From positions 1 to 37,311 of the IMG/VR virus record IMGVR_UViG_3300038701_003207: a stretch of 37,311 nt of DNA; one strand, given 5' to 3'. Origin of the DNA: a virus. The translations under genes were made by a program, and so were the position numbers. Below, in pieces: positions 29,032 to 37,311 of the stretch (position 1 is its first letter; each line of letters opens with the position of its first letter). The notes under the pieces are model-generated. The model saw only the letters and a program-made list of their open reading frames with translations. It did not search any database and was not told the DNA's origin.

Positions 29032-31484
29032 ATCATTCTGCCTCCCGTTCTTTTGAACCAAGGCATCATTCCATATAATTTGAAAGGAGTATTGCTCTCA
29101 TCTTGAACGATCTCTAATTGATGCCAATATCCAGAGCCTCCTCCGTAAACCCTTTTCCAAATCTTTCCTTGGTAAAAAGGAAGCTCGGTAATCTTTCCAC
29201 CACCCGTATAGTAAGGAAAAACAACTCCTCCGGTTGTGTAGGCTGTAAACCCAGTAGAGTCGATACCTTCAAGCTCAAAAGTGTCTTCAGTCGCATTTGC
29301 TACTACATATAAATTCCCAATGACTTCTGTCATATCACCACCAGAAATAACAACTTCCATGCCATCTGCAAAAGGGTGATCTGCTGCCGTTACGACCGCT
29401 GGATTAGCTTGAGTAATCGCTGTAATTGTGGTTCCGTTTCCTGAAAAGTCTTGCTCTATATCAAAAGTATTTTCATCAATAACAGTGACAACATATTCCT
29501 GTGAGTTAAGGAATTCAGGCCCCTCAATTTGATACATATAAATAGTCTGTCCAGTCGATAAGCCATGACTGAAAGAATCTATTGTATAACCATCTGTCGA
29601 CGGGTTTTTTGGCTGTACATTTTGAATCGGACCTATCTCTCTAAGATCAGGAAGGCAATCAACACCTTGCGTTTTATAAGGTGCTTCCATGTTGTCTTTA
29701 ATGAAGCTGACAGAAAATTTAGTATTTGGGGAGGTGTCTACATAAAAATCTACGTAACCCAACTCACACTCGACCCCTTGACCCTTATATGGGTTCCAAG
29801 CAGCTGTCAATAAATCGAAAGTTATAGGTGTGCCGTTGTCATCAAGCCCTTCATCCATAATGTACACAAATCCATTAAGATCACCACCTAGAAACAGCTC
29901 ATCAACCGCTTCAAAATGATAATCTTGAATGGTGGATTCACCAGCGCCGTACTCTTCATCAACCAGATAGATAGGTAAATTTTTTGGATTTACACTCTGA
30001 GGAGTATCTGGAAAATCGCTTAGCCTCAAGTCTAACCCTGTTTGCCCATGACCTAAGACATTCATATCAATGTCATAAATACTCCAAGCTTTTGAGTCAT
30101 CATCTAGAATAAGAGCTGCATCAACCTCTCCTTCACCTTCGACATCTTCTTGACCAGAATATAAAATCCAAGTTCTTCTCAATTGATGATTACGATTTCC
30201 ATAGGTCTTCCCAAACTCATCACCGTTTATCTTGTCCGTTACAAAATCTTCAATTCTGTCATCTATTCTTCTTGTTTCATTTCCATCGGTGATGGATATC
30301 CCTCTATTACTCACCCCTAAAACATACTGATCAAATTCTATAGTTCCCATGCGGGCATCTGCCCCTCTGAAACTATTTAACTTATCCCACCTAAAAGGAA
30401 GTCTTGGATCTGCTGTAGGTCTAAGAGACCAAACAGAGTTAGTAAACCAAACAATGATGACATCTTGTAAGTACTGAGCAGAAACTATGTGTTCAGATGT
30501 TGGTGCATCGACAAAGCCACCAAGTCCAGGGATATTGTCATCCCATTGGGTAGTAAAACTACCAGGAGTGCCAGGGTCTCTTGCTTTGCACCAGCGAACC
30601 CTTTGAGGATAACTTGTTCCTCCTTCTACAGTTCCTAAAAGAAGCAAGCGCTGCCTTAATACAAAAACAAATTGAGCGCCGTCTATTGTATTTGAGCTAT
30701 TTATTGTAGGTTGAAATAAAGAGGCACTTGCAGCTTGAGGGGCTGTTGGCAAAGCTGAACAAACATAAAAACGTAAGCCGTTTAATCCTGCATTTACAGT
30801 CTTTCCATTTGTAAAATATATTCTATTTAGTGGAGTAGCTCCTGAACTTGCAACACTACTCCAATTAGCCCAAGCTACATAATCTTCATCCCCACTGTCA
30901 AAGATGTCCGTTAAATCAAAAGGTTCTAGTGACTGGTTGGTTTTATTGTAGTAATAACTTCTTTCAGAATCCCAAACGATAGTATCACGATTACCCTGCG
31001 CATCGTAACACCTCCCAATTCCCATAATTCTATTTGCTGGAAATACAGAAACGTACCCAGCAGAAGAATAAGCTCCAAATGCTGAAGTGTCTACATTATT
31101 TCCATTGAGATCAGTAAGCTCGAAAGTTGTTCCTGTGACATTAGCAGCAAGATATTGCTGTCCATTTACCTCCGTCATTCCAACGACGTAGTTTATTTGA
31201 ACTCTTGTACCATTTGTAATATTTGCAGGAGTTCCTGCTGAAGTTGTTGAAGTTACTGTTACAACTCCAGGATCTGCTTGAGTAATACCGCTAATTGCAT
31301 AATTTGCGTCCGTCTCAGCTGTCTCAGCAAAAACAGTATATCCTTGTCTTTTTTCAACAACCCCATGTTTGATATGAGCATTTCTAATAGTAGCAAAAGC
31401 GTCCTCTGGAAGAAGCCACGGCTCAATATCTGTATCTAACCCAACTCTATAAGGTGCGATTAGAAAGGGTTCATACGACATCAA
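29028..31484 (-). CDS. Large tail hub / stabilisation protein (P22 gp10-like)
   Basis: 818 residues. The N-terminus (MMSYEPFLIAPYRVGLDTD, IEPWLLPEDAFATIRNAHI) matches the beginning of large P22 gp10-like stabilisation proteins. It contains FCCH-like beta domains: residues about 62-125 (ISGITQADPGVVTVTS, TTFELTDLNG), another near the C-terminus (ITAITQANPAVVTAADHPF), and possibly a third before it. These repeats also occur in the protein at 33466. The overlap with the next gene is ATGA-type. The tail plug closes the portal after packaging. Confidence 0.8.
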   Translation of the reverse strand: MMSYEPFLIAPYRVGLDTDIEPWLLPEDAFATIRNAHIKHGVVEKRQGYTVFAETAETDANYAISGITQADPGVVTVTSTTSAGTPANITNGTRVQINYVVGMTEVNGQQYLAANVTGTTFELTDLNGNNVDTSAFGAYSSAGYVSVFPANRIMGIGRCYDAQGNRDTIVWDSERSYYYNKTNQSLEPFDLTDIFDSGDEDYVAWANWSSVASSGATPLNRIYFTNGKTVNAGLNGLRFYVCSALPTAPQAASASLFQPTINSSNTIDGAQFVFVLRQRLLLLGTVEGGTSYPQRVRWCKARDPGTPGSFTTQWDDNIPGLGGFVDAPTSEHIVSAQYLQDVIIVWFTNSVWSLRPTADPRLPFRWDKLNSFRGADARMGTIEFDQYVLGVSNRGISITDGNETRRIDDRIEDFVTDKINGDEFGKTYGNRNHQLRRTWILYSGQEDVEGEGEVDAALILDDDSKAWSIYDIDMNVLGHGQTGLDLRLSDFPDTPQSVNPKNLPIYLVDEEYGAGESTIQDYHFEAVDELFLGGDLNGFVYIMDEGLDDNGTPITFDLLTAAWNPYKGQGVECELGYVDFYVDTSPNTKFSVSFIKDNMEAPYKTQGVDCLPDLREIGPIQNVQPKNPSTDGYTIDSFSHGLSTGQTIYMYQIEGPEFLNSQEYVVTVIDENTFDIEQDFSGNGTTITAITQANPAVVTAADHPFADGMEVVISGGDMTEVIGNLYVVANATEDTFELEGIDSTGFTAYTTGGVVFPYYTGGGKITELPFYQGKIWKRVYGGGSGYWHQLEIVQDESNTPFKLYGMMPWFKRTGGRMI

Positions 31485-32089
31485 TTACCTATTGCTGTAA
31501 TGAAATACTGAGCGGCCATATTACTTCCTCTCAATTCAAAATCATCTTTTGTATAAGCTCCAATTCTTGGTACAAATCCATTTGATCCAGTAGAAAAAAT
31601 AGTCATTTGAATATTGAAACAATTTGTAGGAAAAGAGGATAAACCAAGTTGGTTCGCTCCTGTACCTGCCCAAGTAAAAGTAACTAATGCATTGCTAGCT
31701 TGAACAGGAAGTAAAGCATATTTTAAAATCAACCCACCTGGAAGAAACGTTTCCCCGTTATCCGCGTAGCCAGAAGGGGCAATATTAGCGGGCCCTTTTG
31801 TCATTTGAGTAATTGATGAATCTTCATGTCTAATAAACATTTCAGGAAGATCTGTATCAGTATCTGTTTTTGCAAAGACTGCCAATCCATCATCCACTTG
31901 AGGAGCATCTGCCCCAGGAGCGTCAGGGATATCATCTCTAGAAAATAAATTAACCGCCCAGTATTTCAATTTATTAGGATTTGCGTCATCTTGACTCCCT
32001 TCCTCAATCGCCTTCCAATTAGGGCGAATATTAATCCCTAAGTTTCTTATTTTCGACGTATCGGAAGGATTTGCTTTATTAAAAGGCAT
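31481..32089 (-). CDS. Tail protein with gp53-like/lectin-like C-terminal domain
   Basis: 202 residues. The N-terminus is a polar linker (MPFNKANPSDTSKIRNLG). From about residue 110 a beta domain (GGLILKYALLPVQASNALVT, then CFNIQMTIFSTGSNGF) ends AAQYFITAIGN, resembling the tail-fibre gp53-like C-terminal domains. It is placed between the connector and the large hub, which is unusual for a fibre tip. Confidence 0.66.
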   Translation of the reverse strand: MPFNKANPSDTSKIRNLGINIRPNWKAIEEGSQDDANPNKLKYWAVNLFSRDDIPDAPGADAPQVDDGLAVFAKTDTDTDLPEMFIRHEDSSITQMTKGPANIAPSGYADNGETFLPGGLILKYALLPVQASNALVTFTWAGTGANQLGLSSFPTNCFNIQMTIFSTGSNGFVPRIGAYTKDDFELRGSNMAAQYFITAIGN

Positions 32090-32099
32090 ATTTTATCTC

Positions 32100-33020
32100 C
32101 TAAAAATTTGGACTGGCCCGTGTGTTTAATAAATTTTGAGAGGTTCTTCGTAAGATGTAACCAAGTTGCTCTTTATAAAGCGCTGTCACCTGACTATAGA
32201 GCTCTATTTCTCCTAGATCTGCATGAATGTCTCTGGCTGCCCCATAAGCAATAGCCGGGCCCCACTCATCTAAAAGAGGCCTATCCGTTGCATCTGTGAA
32301 AAAGGGAGCATTAGCACCAGCTGCCGTTGTGACAAGCGTATTTGCATAGGCTTTTGATCTAAATCTATAGGCTGTGTCTGGAACAGGGAAAAAGGTAAAC
32401 TGATTGTTATAAAGTAATACCGCTGTTGGCCTTCCTGCTTGGTACTGAATGTAAGAAAAAGTTACATTATCTCCACTTGCTGGCGCTGTCACAAATGTCA
32501 CACTTACAGCACCTGTAGCATAGTTTATTGTACCTGAACCCCCTAGAGACCCAACTAATGTAACATTTGCTGTTGTATAAGTAGTGTTTGTGTCTTGAAA
32601 TGTCTCTACATTGTCCGTGACTACCGTAGAACCAGGAAGAACAGGAAAATTACCGGCAGTTCCTGTAAAAGTAACAGTGGCTCCATCGCCAGTCCCTATG
32701 GTTTGTCGTCCTATATTTTCAGGATTGTTCTCATAAAAAGAATCAGGGTCCTGATACCACAAAAGAGAAAGCCTATCTATTGTTGCAATAGGCTCAAAGT
32801 TTACATATCCAGTTGGAATCGTATAGGACTGGACATTAGCTTCTGTTAAAAACTCATAATACGTGTGAAACCTCTCAAGTTTCACTTCAGCAGGAAAAGT
32901 GTACTGAAAATATTTATTGATATACTCATCTAACTGAGCAATCGATAATTCAGTAGAAGACTTGCGCCCTGTTACCTGCCTTACTTTAGACCTTATCTCT
33001 GCTAACGTCCAATCTGCCAT
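32100..33020 (-). CDS. Head-tail connector (P22 gp4-like adaptor) with inserted beta domain
   Basis: 306 residues. The first 85 residues are a helical adaptor (MADWTLAEIRSKVRQVTGRK, then LDEYINKYFQYTFP). Residues about 105-190 are an inserted beta domain, GTGDGATVTFTGTAGNFPVL and GSGTINYATGAVSVTFVTAP, common in phage connectors. The C-terminus returns to helix. The DNA-completion adaptor would follow the portal. Confidence 0.78.
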   Translation of the reverse strand: MADWTLAEIRSKVRQVTGRKSSTELSIAQLDEYINKYFQYTFPAEVKLERFHTYYEFLTEANVQSYTIPTGYVNFEPIATIDRLSLLWYQDPDSFYENNPENIGRQTIGTGDGATVTFTGTAGNFPVLPGSTVVTDNVETFQDTNTTYTTANVTLVGSLGGSGTINYATGAVSVTFVTAPASGDNVTFSYIQYQAGRPTAVLLYNNQFTFFPVPDTAYRFRSKAYANTLVTTAAGANAPFFTDATDRPLLDEWGPAIAYGAARDIHADLGEIELYSQVTALYKEQLGYILRRTSQNLLNTRASPNF

Positions 33021-33021
33021 C

Positions 33022-33405
33022 TTAGTATACTTCTCTCATTTGAAATCTGGATTGCACTCCTGATTTCGTTTTTTGCATACGTCCTGTTCCATCTGGCTTC
33101 CATCCCCAAATAGGGCTTGAGCACGATTCAATGTGACGCGCAATAAATCTTGGAAGGTGGTACTTCTGTCCGTGGAAAAGGACAAAAGTTTCTTTATGTT
33201 TAGTGCTTCCGTAAACAAACTTTTGCATAAACCCTGATCTTGGCTCTTCTGAGTTGTAAAACTCGTACTCAGCTACTTCTCGAAGGTGTTTTTCTTCTTT
33301 TTCTGAAAGCTTTTCACTTTGAGTGCAAGTATTCAAAATAGGAAGTTTTTGCAATTTACTTAGATCTGATCTTGACTTTTCTTTAAGCTCTGCTTGAACT
33401 GCCAT
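33022..33405 (-). CDS. Small head/connector protein
   Basis: 127 residues, basic and partly helical. FVLFHGQKYHLPRFIARHIE is its best conserved-looking patch and occurs in similarly placed phage proteins. It lies between the decoration protein and the connector. Unrecognised beyond this. Confidence 0.66.
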   Translation of the reverse strand: MAVQAELKEKSRSDLSKLQKLPILNTCTQSEKLSEKEEKHLREVAEYEFYNSEEPRSGFMQKFVYGSTKHKETFVLFHGQKYHLPRFIARHIESCSSPIWGWKPDGTGRMQKTKSGVQSRFQMREVY

Positions 33406-33416
33406 AAAATTCTCCT

Positions 33417-33455
33417 AAAAATGGGGGAGCGAAAAATGGAGTTAAACACTCCCCC
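33417..33455 (-). terminator. Terminator-like hairpin within the virion operon
   Basis: Minus-strand GGGGGAG (33449-33455) and CTCCCCC (33423-33429) form a 7-bp stem with a 19-nt loop, followed by ATTTTT. It lies between the decoration gene and the next gene and could partially reduce downstream transcription relative to capsid genes. Confidence 0.62.
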
Positions 33456-33465
33456 GGTGGGTTAA

Positions 33466-34068
33466 TTACACTACAGGCTCTTCGCCGTAGAAAATAGCTA
33501 CCATAGAAGCACTGTTCGCCCCTACGCAACCAGTTCCAAGGGTTACGCCTTGTATTGCTTGGTTCTCTGTTGGTACAGGATCACCGTTAGCATCAGAAAC
33601 TCTTGTTGCAAAGCCTCCTGATACATATACGCTGTATCCTGTGACAGATGTGTTTTCAACTAAAGTGATAGTTGTTGCTGTAACGGAGGCAACAGTGAAC
33701 GTATTGTTCAAGCTATTGGTTCCTGATCCATCATCAGCAAGTCCTGCAACTTTAATTGTATCTCCTGCAGCAAATCCAAAAGTCGCAGTATCATTTACTG
33801 TGATGACCCCTGGGTTTGCATTCGTGAATCCGCTAATAGCAGCACCATAAGTCGCATTTTGCGCCAAAGGTGTTACACCATTAGTAGTCGTATAAGCTAA
33901 CGTCCCTAGTGTAAAGTAGGAAGCATCGGCCATACTTGCCGTCCACTCGAACCTGTTTGGAGTTGTAAGATCCCAAATTTCTACTTTGGCAACTTCAAAC
34001 CCAACAGCTTCATTTCGAGCAACAGCAGTGCCTGGATTAGTCCAATCCACTCTTTTTATTTGAGCCAT
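33466..34068 (-). CDS. Capsid decoration/head fibre protein with FCCH-like domain
   Basis: 200 residues. N-terminal beta region (VEIWDLTTPNRFEWTASMAD), then an FCCH-like beta domain (GFTNANPGVITVNDTATFGF, then NTFTVASVTATTITLVEN) like those in the hub at 29028, and a compact C-terminus. Encoded right after the major capsid protein, as decoration proteins usually are. Surface display on the head is inferred. Confidence 0.72.
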   Translation of the reverse strand: MAQIKRVDWTNPGTAVARNEAVGFEVAKVEIWDLTTPNRFEWTASMADASYFTLGTLAYTTTNGVTPLAQNATYGAAISGFTNANPGVITVNDTATFGFAAGDTIKVAGLADDGSGTNSLNNTFTVASVTATTITLVENTSVTGYSVYVSGGFATRVSDANGDPVPTENQAIQGVTLGTGCVGANSASMVAIFYGEEPVV

Positions 34069-34079
34069 TTTATCCCTCC

Positions 34080-35024
34080 TTAACTGTGGGTTGCTTCAAG
34101 GTTCAACATGAACGCATCATTTAAGAGCCTTGCAACGAAAGGATGCTGCCAACCGACAGACCCTCTTTGATGCAATGGATCAGCAGCTCCTGCAGACCCT
34201 AGAGGTTCAACATAAAAATCACCTGATTCTGATCTGAGGTGCACCACAGCGTAAGCCTCTTTACCAACAATAAAGTTGTTGTAAACAGGTGTTGCAGCAG
34301 CCGAAACGCTTCCAACACTTGTGTAAAGCCATCTTACGTTTCCAGTAGCTCCCCATTCAGCATCCAAAACAGATTGCTGGTTTGGATAATTAGCAGAGTG
34401 AATGAAGTTTGAAACAGCCTCTAGATCATCTAGAAGTGCAGTATCAATGTATGCCCAGAAAGCTGGACGAACAGGTGCTGTACCAAATGCATCACGTCCA
34501 GTAACAACTTCTGAGATCATCTCAGCGTCGTTATTTAGAAGAGTTTGCACAGCAGAATCGATATCTGCTTTGGTAAGCTCTGTTGGAGTGTTTCCGTTCA
34601 CCCCGTTAGCACACTGAAGAACTGAACTTGTTGATGCAAGAACGTCTCTTGTCACCTCATCCATTGTTTGTGCCAAGTTTTGAGCAAGTAGTCTTGAAGA
34701 CTCGTTAAGAACACGGTCCTCAACAGTAAGCTCAACTTGGTTTGTGATAGTCACAAAGTTTCCATAGAAATCCACTCTTGCTTTTATATCTGTAGCAGAG
34801 AGAGGAGCTCCTGGAGGTGTAGTTCCATCTGTTAATGGAATCGGCACAGTCGCAAGTCTTGCGTAGCGCCTAAATACAATGGTGTCACCCATCTTTTCGG
34901 GAAGAATACGTTTCTGAGCGAATTTTGTATGGATAAGCTGCGGGTAAGCAGTCATCAACAAAAGTCTATCATAGTATTCCCGAACAGCTGGTGGCAGCAC
35001 TGCAACAGTTGTAATGTTTGCCAT
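34080..35024 (-). CDS. Major capsid protein, N4-gp56 family
   Basis: 314 residues. The opening MANITTVAVLPPAVREYYDR, LLLMTAYPQL and KMGDTIVFRRYARL, then YGNFVTITNQVELTVEDRVL, match the N4-gp56 family of HK97-fold capsid proteins. Length fits. The adjacent scaffold gene at 35035 and decoration gene at 33466 support the call. It starts with ATG 35024 and a good ribosome site. Confidence 0.9.
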   Translation of the reverse strand: MANITTVAVLPPAVREYYDRLLLMTAYPQLIHTKFAQKRILPEKMGDTIVFRRYARLATVPIPLTDGTTPPGAPLSATDIKARVDFYGNFVTITNQVELTVEDRVLNESSRLLAQNLAQTMDEVTRDVLASTSSVLQCANGVNGNTPTELTKADIDSAVQTLLNNDAEMISEVVTGRDAFGTAPVRPAFWAYIDTALLDDLEAVSNFIHSANYPNQQSVLDAEWGATGNVRWLYTSVGSVSAAATPVYNNFIVGKEAYAVVHLRSESGDFYVEPLGSAGAADPLHQRGSVGWQHPFVARLLNDAFMLNLEATHS

Positions 35025-35034
35025 TTGTTACTCC

Positions 35035-35709
35035 TTAAAAGTATCCCAAATTACGGTTCATCTCTTTTTGAAAGTCGGCATCTGACATTTTGCTGTACCT
35101 TTTCGCTTGGCTAATAGGCGACGTTTGGCCGACAGAAGACAAAGTTCCTGCCCTTTCAGCGTTTTGAACTATGCGTTCAGCATCGGCATTCTTTTTTTGT
35201 CTTTTATTGTCGGCCTTATAAGCATCACTGTTCTTAGCTAAGTGATAGGCAAGCTCATAATCATTTGAACTCTCCAGAGTGTTCCGCAGACTTGGATTCT
35301 GTTTTAAAACCTCGGGTAAATACTTAACGACGACCTCTTGATAGTCAGGATGCTTTTGAGTCATTCGCATCTCTTGCAAATTCATGTTGTACTGACGCTC
35401 TTTTGCGGTAAGGGCTTTTTTGAACTCTCCCACAGTTAAAACATCATCATCAGATAGTCCATCAAGCTCCTCTTTAGGAGCTGGACTACTCTTTTGCTGA
35501 GATTGCGCCATCATCAAAGACATGTTGTCCTTGACCATCTTAAGTTCATCTTGTAGCTTCTGACGCTCTGCCCTTTCAGCTTGCAAAGCATCCAAAGGAA
35601 CTTGACGCTCCTCTTTTTGCGTAGCAGCCTCTTCAGGTGCTAAAGTTTCAGTCTCTACAGGAGCGGCGGCCTCCATTTGATCGCCCGAAACGTTTGGTTC
35701 TTCACTCAT
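35035..35709 (-). CDS. Scaffolding protein
   Basis: 224 residues. Acidic N-terminus (EEPNVSGDQMEAAAPVETET), then a long coiled coil (VPLDALQAERAERQKLQDEL) and a basic C-terminal tail that binds the capsid shell (AKRYSKMSDADFQKEMNRNL). This charge layout is the hallmark of phage scaffolds and it lies just before the capsid gene. It directs procapsid assembly and is then released. Confidence 0.84.
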   Translation of the reverse strand: MSEEPNVSGDQMEAAAPVETETLAPEEAATQKEERQVPLDALQAERAERQKLQDELKMVKDNMSLMMAQSQQKSSPAPKEELDGLSDDDVLTVGEFKKALTAKERQYNMNLQEMRMTQKHPDYQEVVVKYLPEVLKQNPSLRNTLESSNDYELAYHLAKNSDAYKADNKRQKKNADAERIVQNAERAGTLSSVGQTSPISQAKRYSKMSDADFQKEMNRNLGYF

Positions 35710-35743
35710 GTGTAAGTTTCCTTTCGCCCGTAAGCCGGCGGCG

Positions 35744-36106
35744 CTATTTAGTTATGTATGCGCATGGGATTGAAGATGTTTCTACGACAGCTTCATGCGA
35801 TTCCTCTGCGCCAAGCGCACCAAAATCAAAAGGTGCTTGGGGCATATTTACTTCCCAATCTATTGACTCTTTTGAGTTGTCTACCGTGCCTATAATCATC
35901 CCTACTTGGGACATAGGCTTTTTGTAGTACGCTTTGATGTGCTTCATTAGAGTGGGTTTCCCGTCTACGCAACCTTTGGCAGGTTTTGCGAAGATGACAA
36001 TCCAATAAGGTTCATTCAGATGGTTATTGGCATCTAAAATCGCTTGGATTCTCTTTTCATCGTCTTCAATGATTGCGTCGCGTGTTTCTCCAGTCTCTTG
36101 TTTCAT
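35744..36106 (-). CDS. Conserved head-region hypothetical protein
   Basis: 120 residues from ATG 36106, with AGGAG just upstream (the frame extends back to 36130 over the previous stop). Conserved-looking block YWIVIFAKPAKGCVDGKPTL, then SQVGMIIGTVDNSKESIDWE and NMPQAPFDFGAL. I recall this block from proteins next to scaffold in related phages; the function is unknown. A GC-rich stretch (35723-35738) follows. Confidence 0.72.
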   Translation of the reverse strand: MKQETGETRDAIIEDDEKRIQAILDANNHLNEPYWIVIFAKPAKGCVDGKPTLMKHIKAYYKKPMSQVGMIIGTVDNSKESIDWEVNMPQAPFDFGALGAEESHEAVVETSSIPCAYITK

Positions 36107-36113
36107 GTCTCTC

Positions 36114-36377
36114 CTAGTACTTGTAGTCAAAGGCTTGTTTTGGATAGCCTCTGTTATTCATAGGTTCACGTTGAACGCGCCCCATATCCTTTTTCTGTGC
36201 AGCGAACGGATCACACTTCATTGGCTTTTTGTCATGGCCCATAACGCCCATGTTTTTCATGCCATATGATTCATCTCGGCGATCCTTATAGTTCTGCTTT
36301 TTCATGCGAGCAGGACCATCCTTCATGCCAAGACGCTCATCCATTCGGTCCGCATAGCCTTGTTTATATTTGGCCAT
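36114..36377 (-). CDS. Small basic Met/Lys/Arg-rich virion-region protein
   Basis: 87 residues, with a short repeated unit (YADRMDERLGMKDG, then YKDRRDESYGMKNMG) and a Lys/Met/Asp composition. The start overlaps portal by 14 bases. Similar small proteins are encoded beside portal in other phages. DNA- or head-binding is a guess based on charge. Confidence 0.72.
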   Translation of the reverse strand: MAKYKQGYADRMDERLGMKDGPARMKKQNYKDRRDESYGMKNMGVMGHDKKPMKCDPFAAQKKDMGRVQREPMNNRGYPKQAFDYKY

Positions 36378-37311
36378 TGAAAACCTCCTGTTGGTTCTGT
36401 GGAATTTCCTGTAGTAGACCTCCTACTTCAGGGACTTCGCGAGGCGTTTGATTTGCCTGCGCGGAGATCTGGACATCGTCTTCTTTGATCTCTTCTTCTT
36501 TCACCTTGTGGTGCTCTTCCATCATCCGAACAATCTGGAGATACTTAAGAAGACGTTCATCATCCAACGATGCAAGCTCTTTAATAGCTTTAGCCCTTTG
36601 GAGAGCAGTATCAGCTCTATTTTCAACGGCTTTTGAGGCTCTTTCATCTTCAAGTCCCATGTTTGCTACAGCTCTTGTGAATCTCTCTTTACTAAGCGCA
36701 ATATCGGAAATAGCCTTCGCTTGGGCCATTTGAGCTTGGTTTTGTAAAAGTTCGTCTTGGATTTTTTGTTGTGCTTGAGCTTGCTGCGCTTGTTGCTGTT
36801 CCATCTCTGCAAGCTTTTCTGTGTACTCACTCTTTCCTTGAATTGGAGCTGCGTCTGCTAACATTTCTCCAGATACAGGTGCGCCCAATTGTCTAAGGTC
36901 AACAAGTTGTCTAAAGTACATTTGCCGTTGAGTGTCGGTAAGAACTCCTTCTTGCACAGCAATGTCGTATTTCATGAAATCTTTTTCATAAAATTGCTCT
37001 GTTGGCTCTTCATTGATGATTCTTTTTACTTTCTCTGGACTCCACTTCTGGACGAGCTGGAGAACCTTTTTGCTAACATTTTTTTGAGAAAGTCGTAGGT
37101 TGTCGAAAAGATCTTGAAGGTTAACAAGAGCTGCCCCTTGCCGAAGCATCATCATGACGCCTGAATCTCCGGCCGTTTCTGTTTGGCCGAAAGCTGCATC
37201 ATTCACACCTGCAATCTCTATAATGTCCCTATCAAACAGCTCTTGAAGCTGGAACATAGAAGGAGGCACTTGAGCGGGTGGCACTTTCTCAAGGGCGTCT
37301 GGAGGCGCATC
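36364..37311 (-). CDS. P22-type portal protein, C-terminal part
   Basis: This is the continuation of the portal frame that starts at 1258; bases 37186-37311 duplicate 2-127. The C-terminal third is Gln-rich and predicted coiled coil (EMEQQQAQQAQAQQKIQDEL), ending in an acidic helical tail, as expected for the barrel-like C-terminus of P22-like portals. The last 14 bases overlap the start of the small basic gene at 36377, so the two are probably translationally coupled. The open frame in this piece reaches the contig end, so the apparent ATG at 37284 is not the real start. Confidence 0.88.
   Translation of the reverse strand, partial: DAPPDALEKVPPAQVPPSMFQLQELFDRDIIEIAGVNDAAFGQTETAGDSGVMMMLRQGAALVNLQDLFDNLRLSQKNVSKKVLQLVQKWSPEKVKRIINEEPTEQFYEKDFMKYDIAVQEGVLTDTQRQMYFRQLVDLRQLGAPVSGEMLADAAPIQGKSEYTEKLAEMEQQQAQQAQAQQKIQDELLQNQAQMAQAKAISDIALSKERFTRAVANMGLEDERASKAVENRADTALQRAKAIKELASLDDERLLKYLQIVRMMEEHHKVKEEEIKEDDVQISAQANQTPREVPEVGGLLQEIPQNQQEVFNGQI
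37186..37311. repeat. Right copy of the 126-bp contig-end direct repeat
   Basis: This is an exact duplicate of bases 2-127. Removing one copy gives a circle of about 37,185 bp. The portal frame then runs without a break from 1258 through 2 and on from 37185 to 36364. The repeat interrupts a gene and is short, so it is more likely an assembly overlap than a biological terminal repeat. Confidence 0.93.

Noticed and set aside
1-37311. CRISPR array or insertion sequence
   Set aside because: No regularly spaced repeats and no transposase-like frame with terminal inverted repeats were seen anywhere.

Overview
The window is one complete, circularly permuted genome of a tailed phage of about 37.2 kb. 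Bases 2-127 are repeated exactly at 37186-37311, in the middle of the portal gene, so the two contig ends join and the unit is 37,184-37,185 bp. The structural genes form a P22/N4-gp56-like short-tailed (podovirus) set: small and large terminase, P22-type portal, scaffold, N4-gp56-type capsid, connector, large tail hub, ejection proteins, and a cassette of fibre and spike genes. The DNA is AT-rich. No full integrase, endolysin or canonical holin is recognisable. My best guess for the host is an intracellular bacterium of protists, most likely an environmental Chlamydiota. That guess rests on a eukaryote-like F-box/RING-or-U-box-like membrane protein, on a family of small membrane coiled-coil proteins that I recall from such bacteria, and on the missing lysis genes. 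It is inference, not proof.

Layout. (1) Minus strand, 8147 down to 1752: a tightly overlapped replication, recombination and packaging operon. It holds a DnaD-like initiator, an XRE regulator, a small zinc protein, RusA, ParB-like, TerS, zinc-ribbon and TerL genes, and it ends at a strong terminator at 1680-1720. (2) Minus strand, 1626 through the contig junction down to 23922: the virion operon, running from portal through capsid, connector and hub to the ejection proteins. (3) Minus strand, 22859 down to 16641: fibres, spike and a small lipoprotein, ending in a terminator at 16601-16625, followed by two more minus genes. (4) Plus strand, 8925-11624: a RecT/YqaJ recombination operon, divergent from a Cro/CI-like repressor. 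(5) Plus strand, 13024-15830: a helicase operon containing a protein with only the N-terminal half of a tyrosine integrase. (6) Two small plus-strand cassettes (3595-3977 and 22968-23935) sit inside the minus-strand blocks. They encode related membrane coiled-coil proteins, an RHH regulator and a frameshifted excisionase-like gene.

Control. A 20-nt motif (GTGTAGGTKACC followed by CTA-rich sequence) occurs three times, each time in the same orientation at or near the head of a minus-strand transcription unit (near 1354, 8363 and 22874). The copy at 22874 abuts a good sigma70-type promoter. The repressor gene at 8426-8776 faces the recombination operon across a region with two TTCGCAA half-sites. 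The leader of the helicase gene (13235-13303) can fold into a tRNA-like cloverleaf.

The most unusual items are the tandem F-box plus RING/U-box-like membrane protein at 11665-12852, the DFHGRL-motif membrane protein family, the tRNA-like leader, the catalytic-domain-less integrase homologue, the repeated operon-head motif, the leaderless RHH gene, and the +1 frameshifted gene at 23370-23619.
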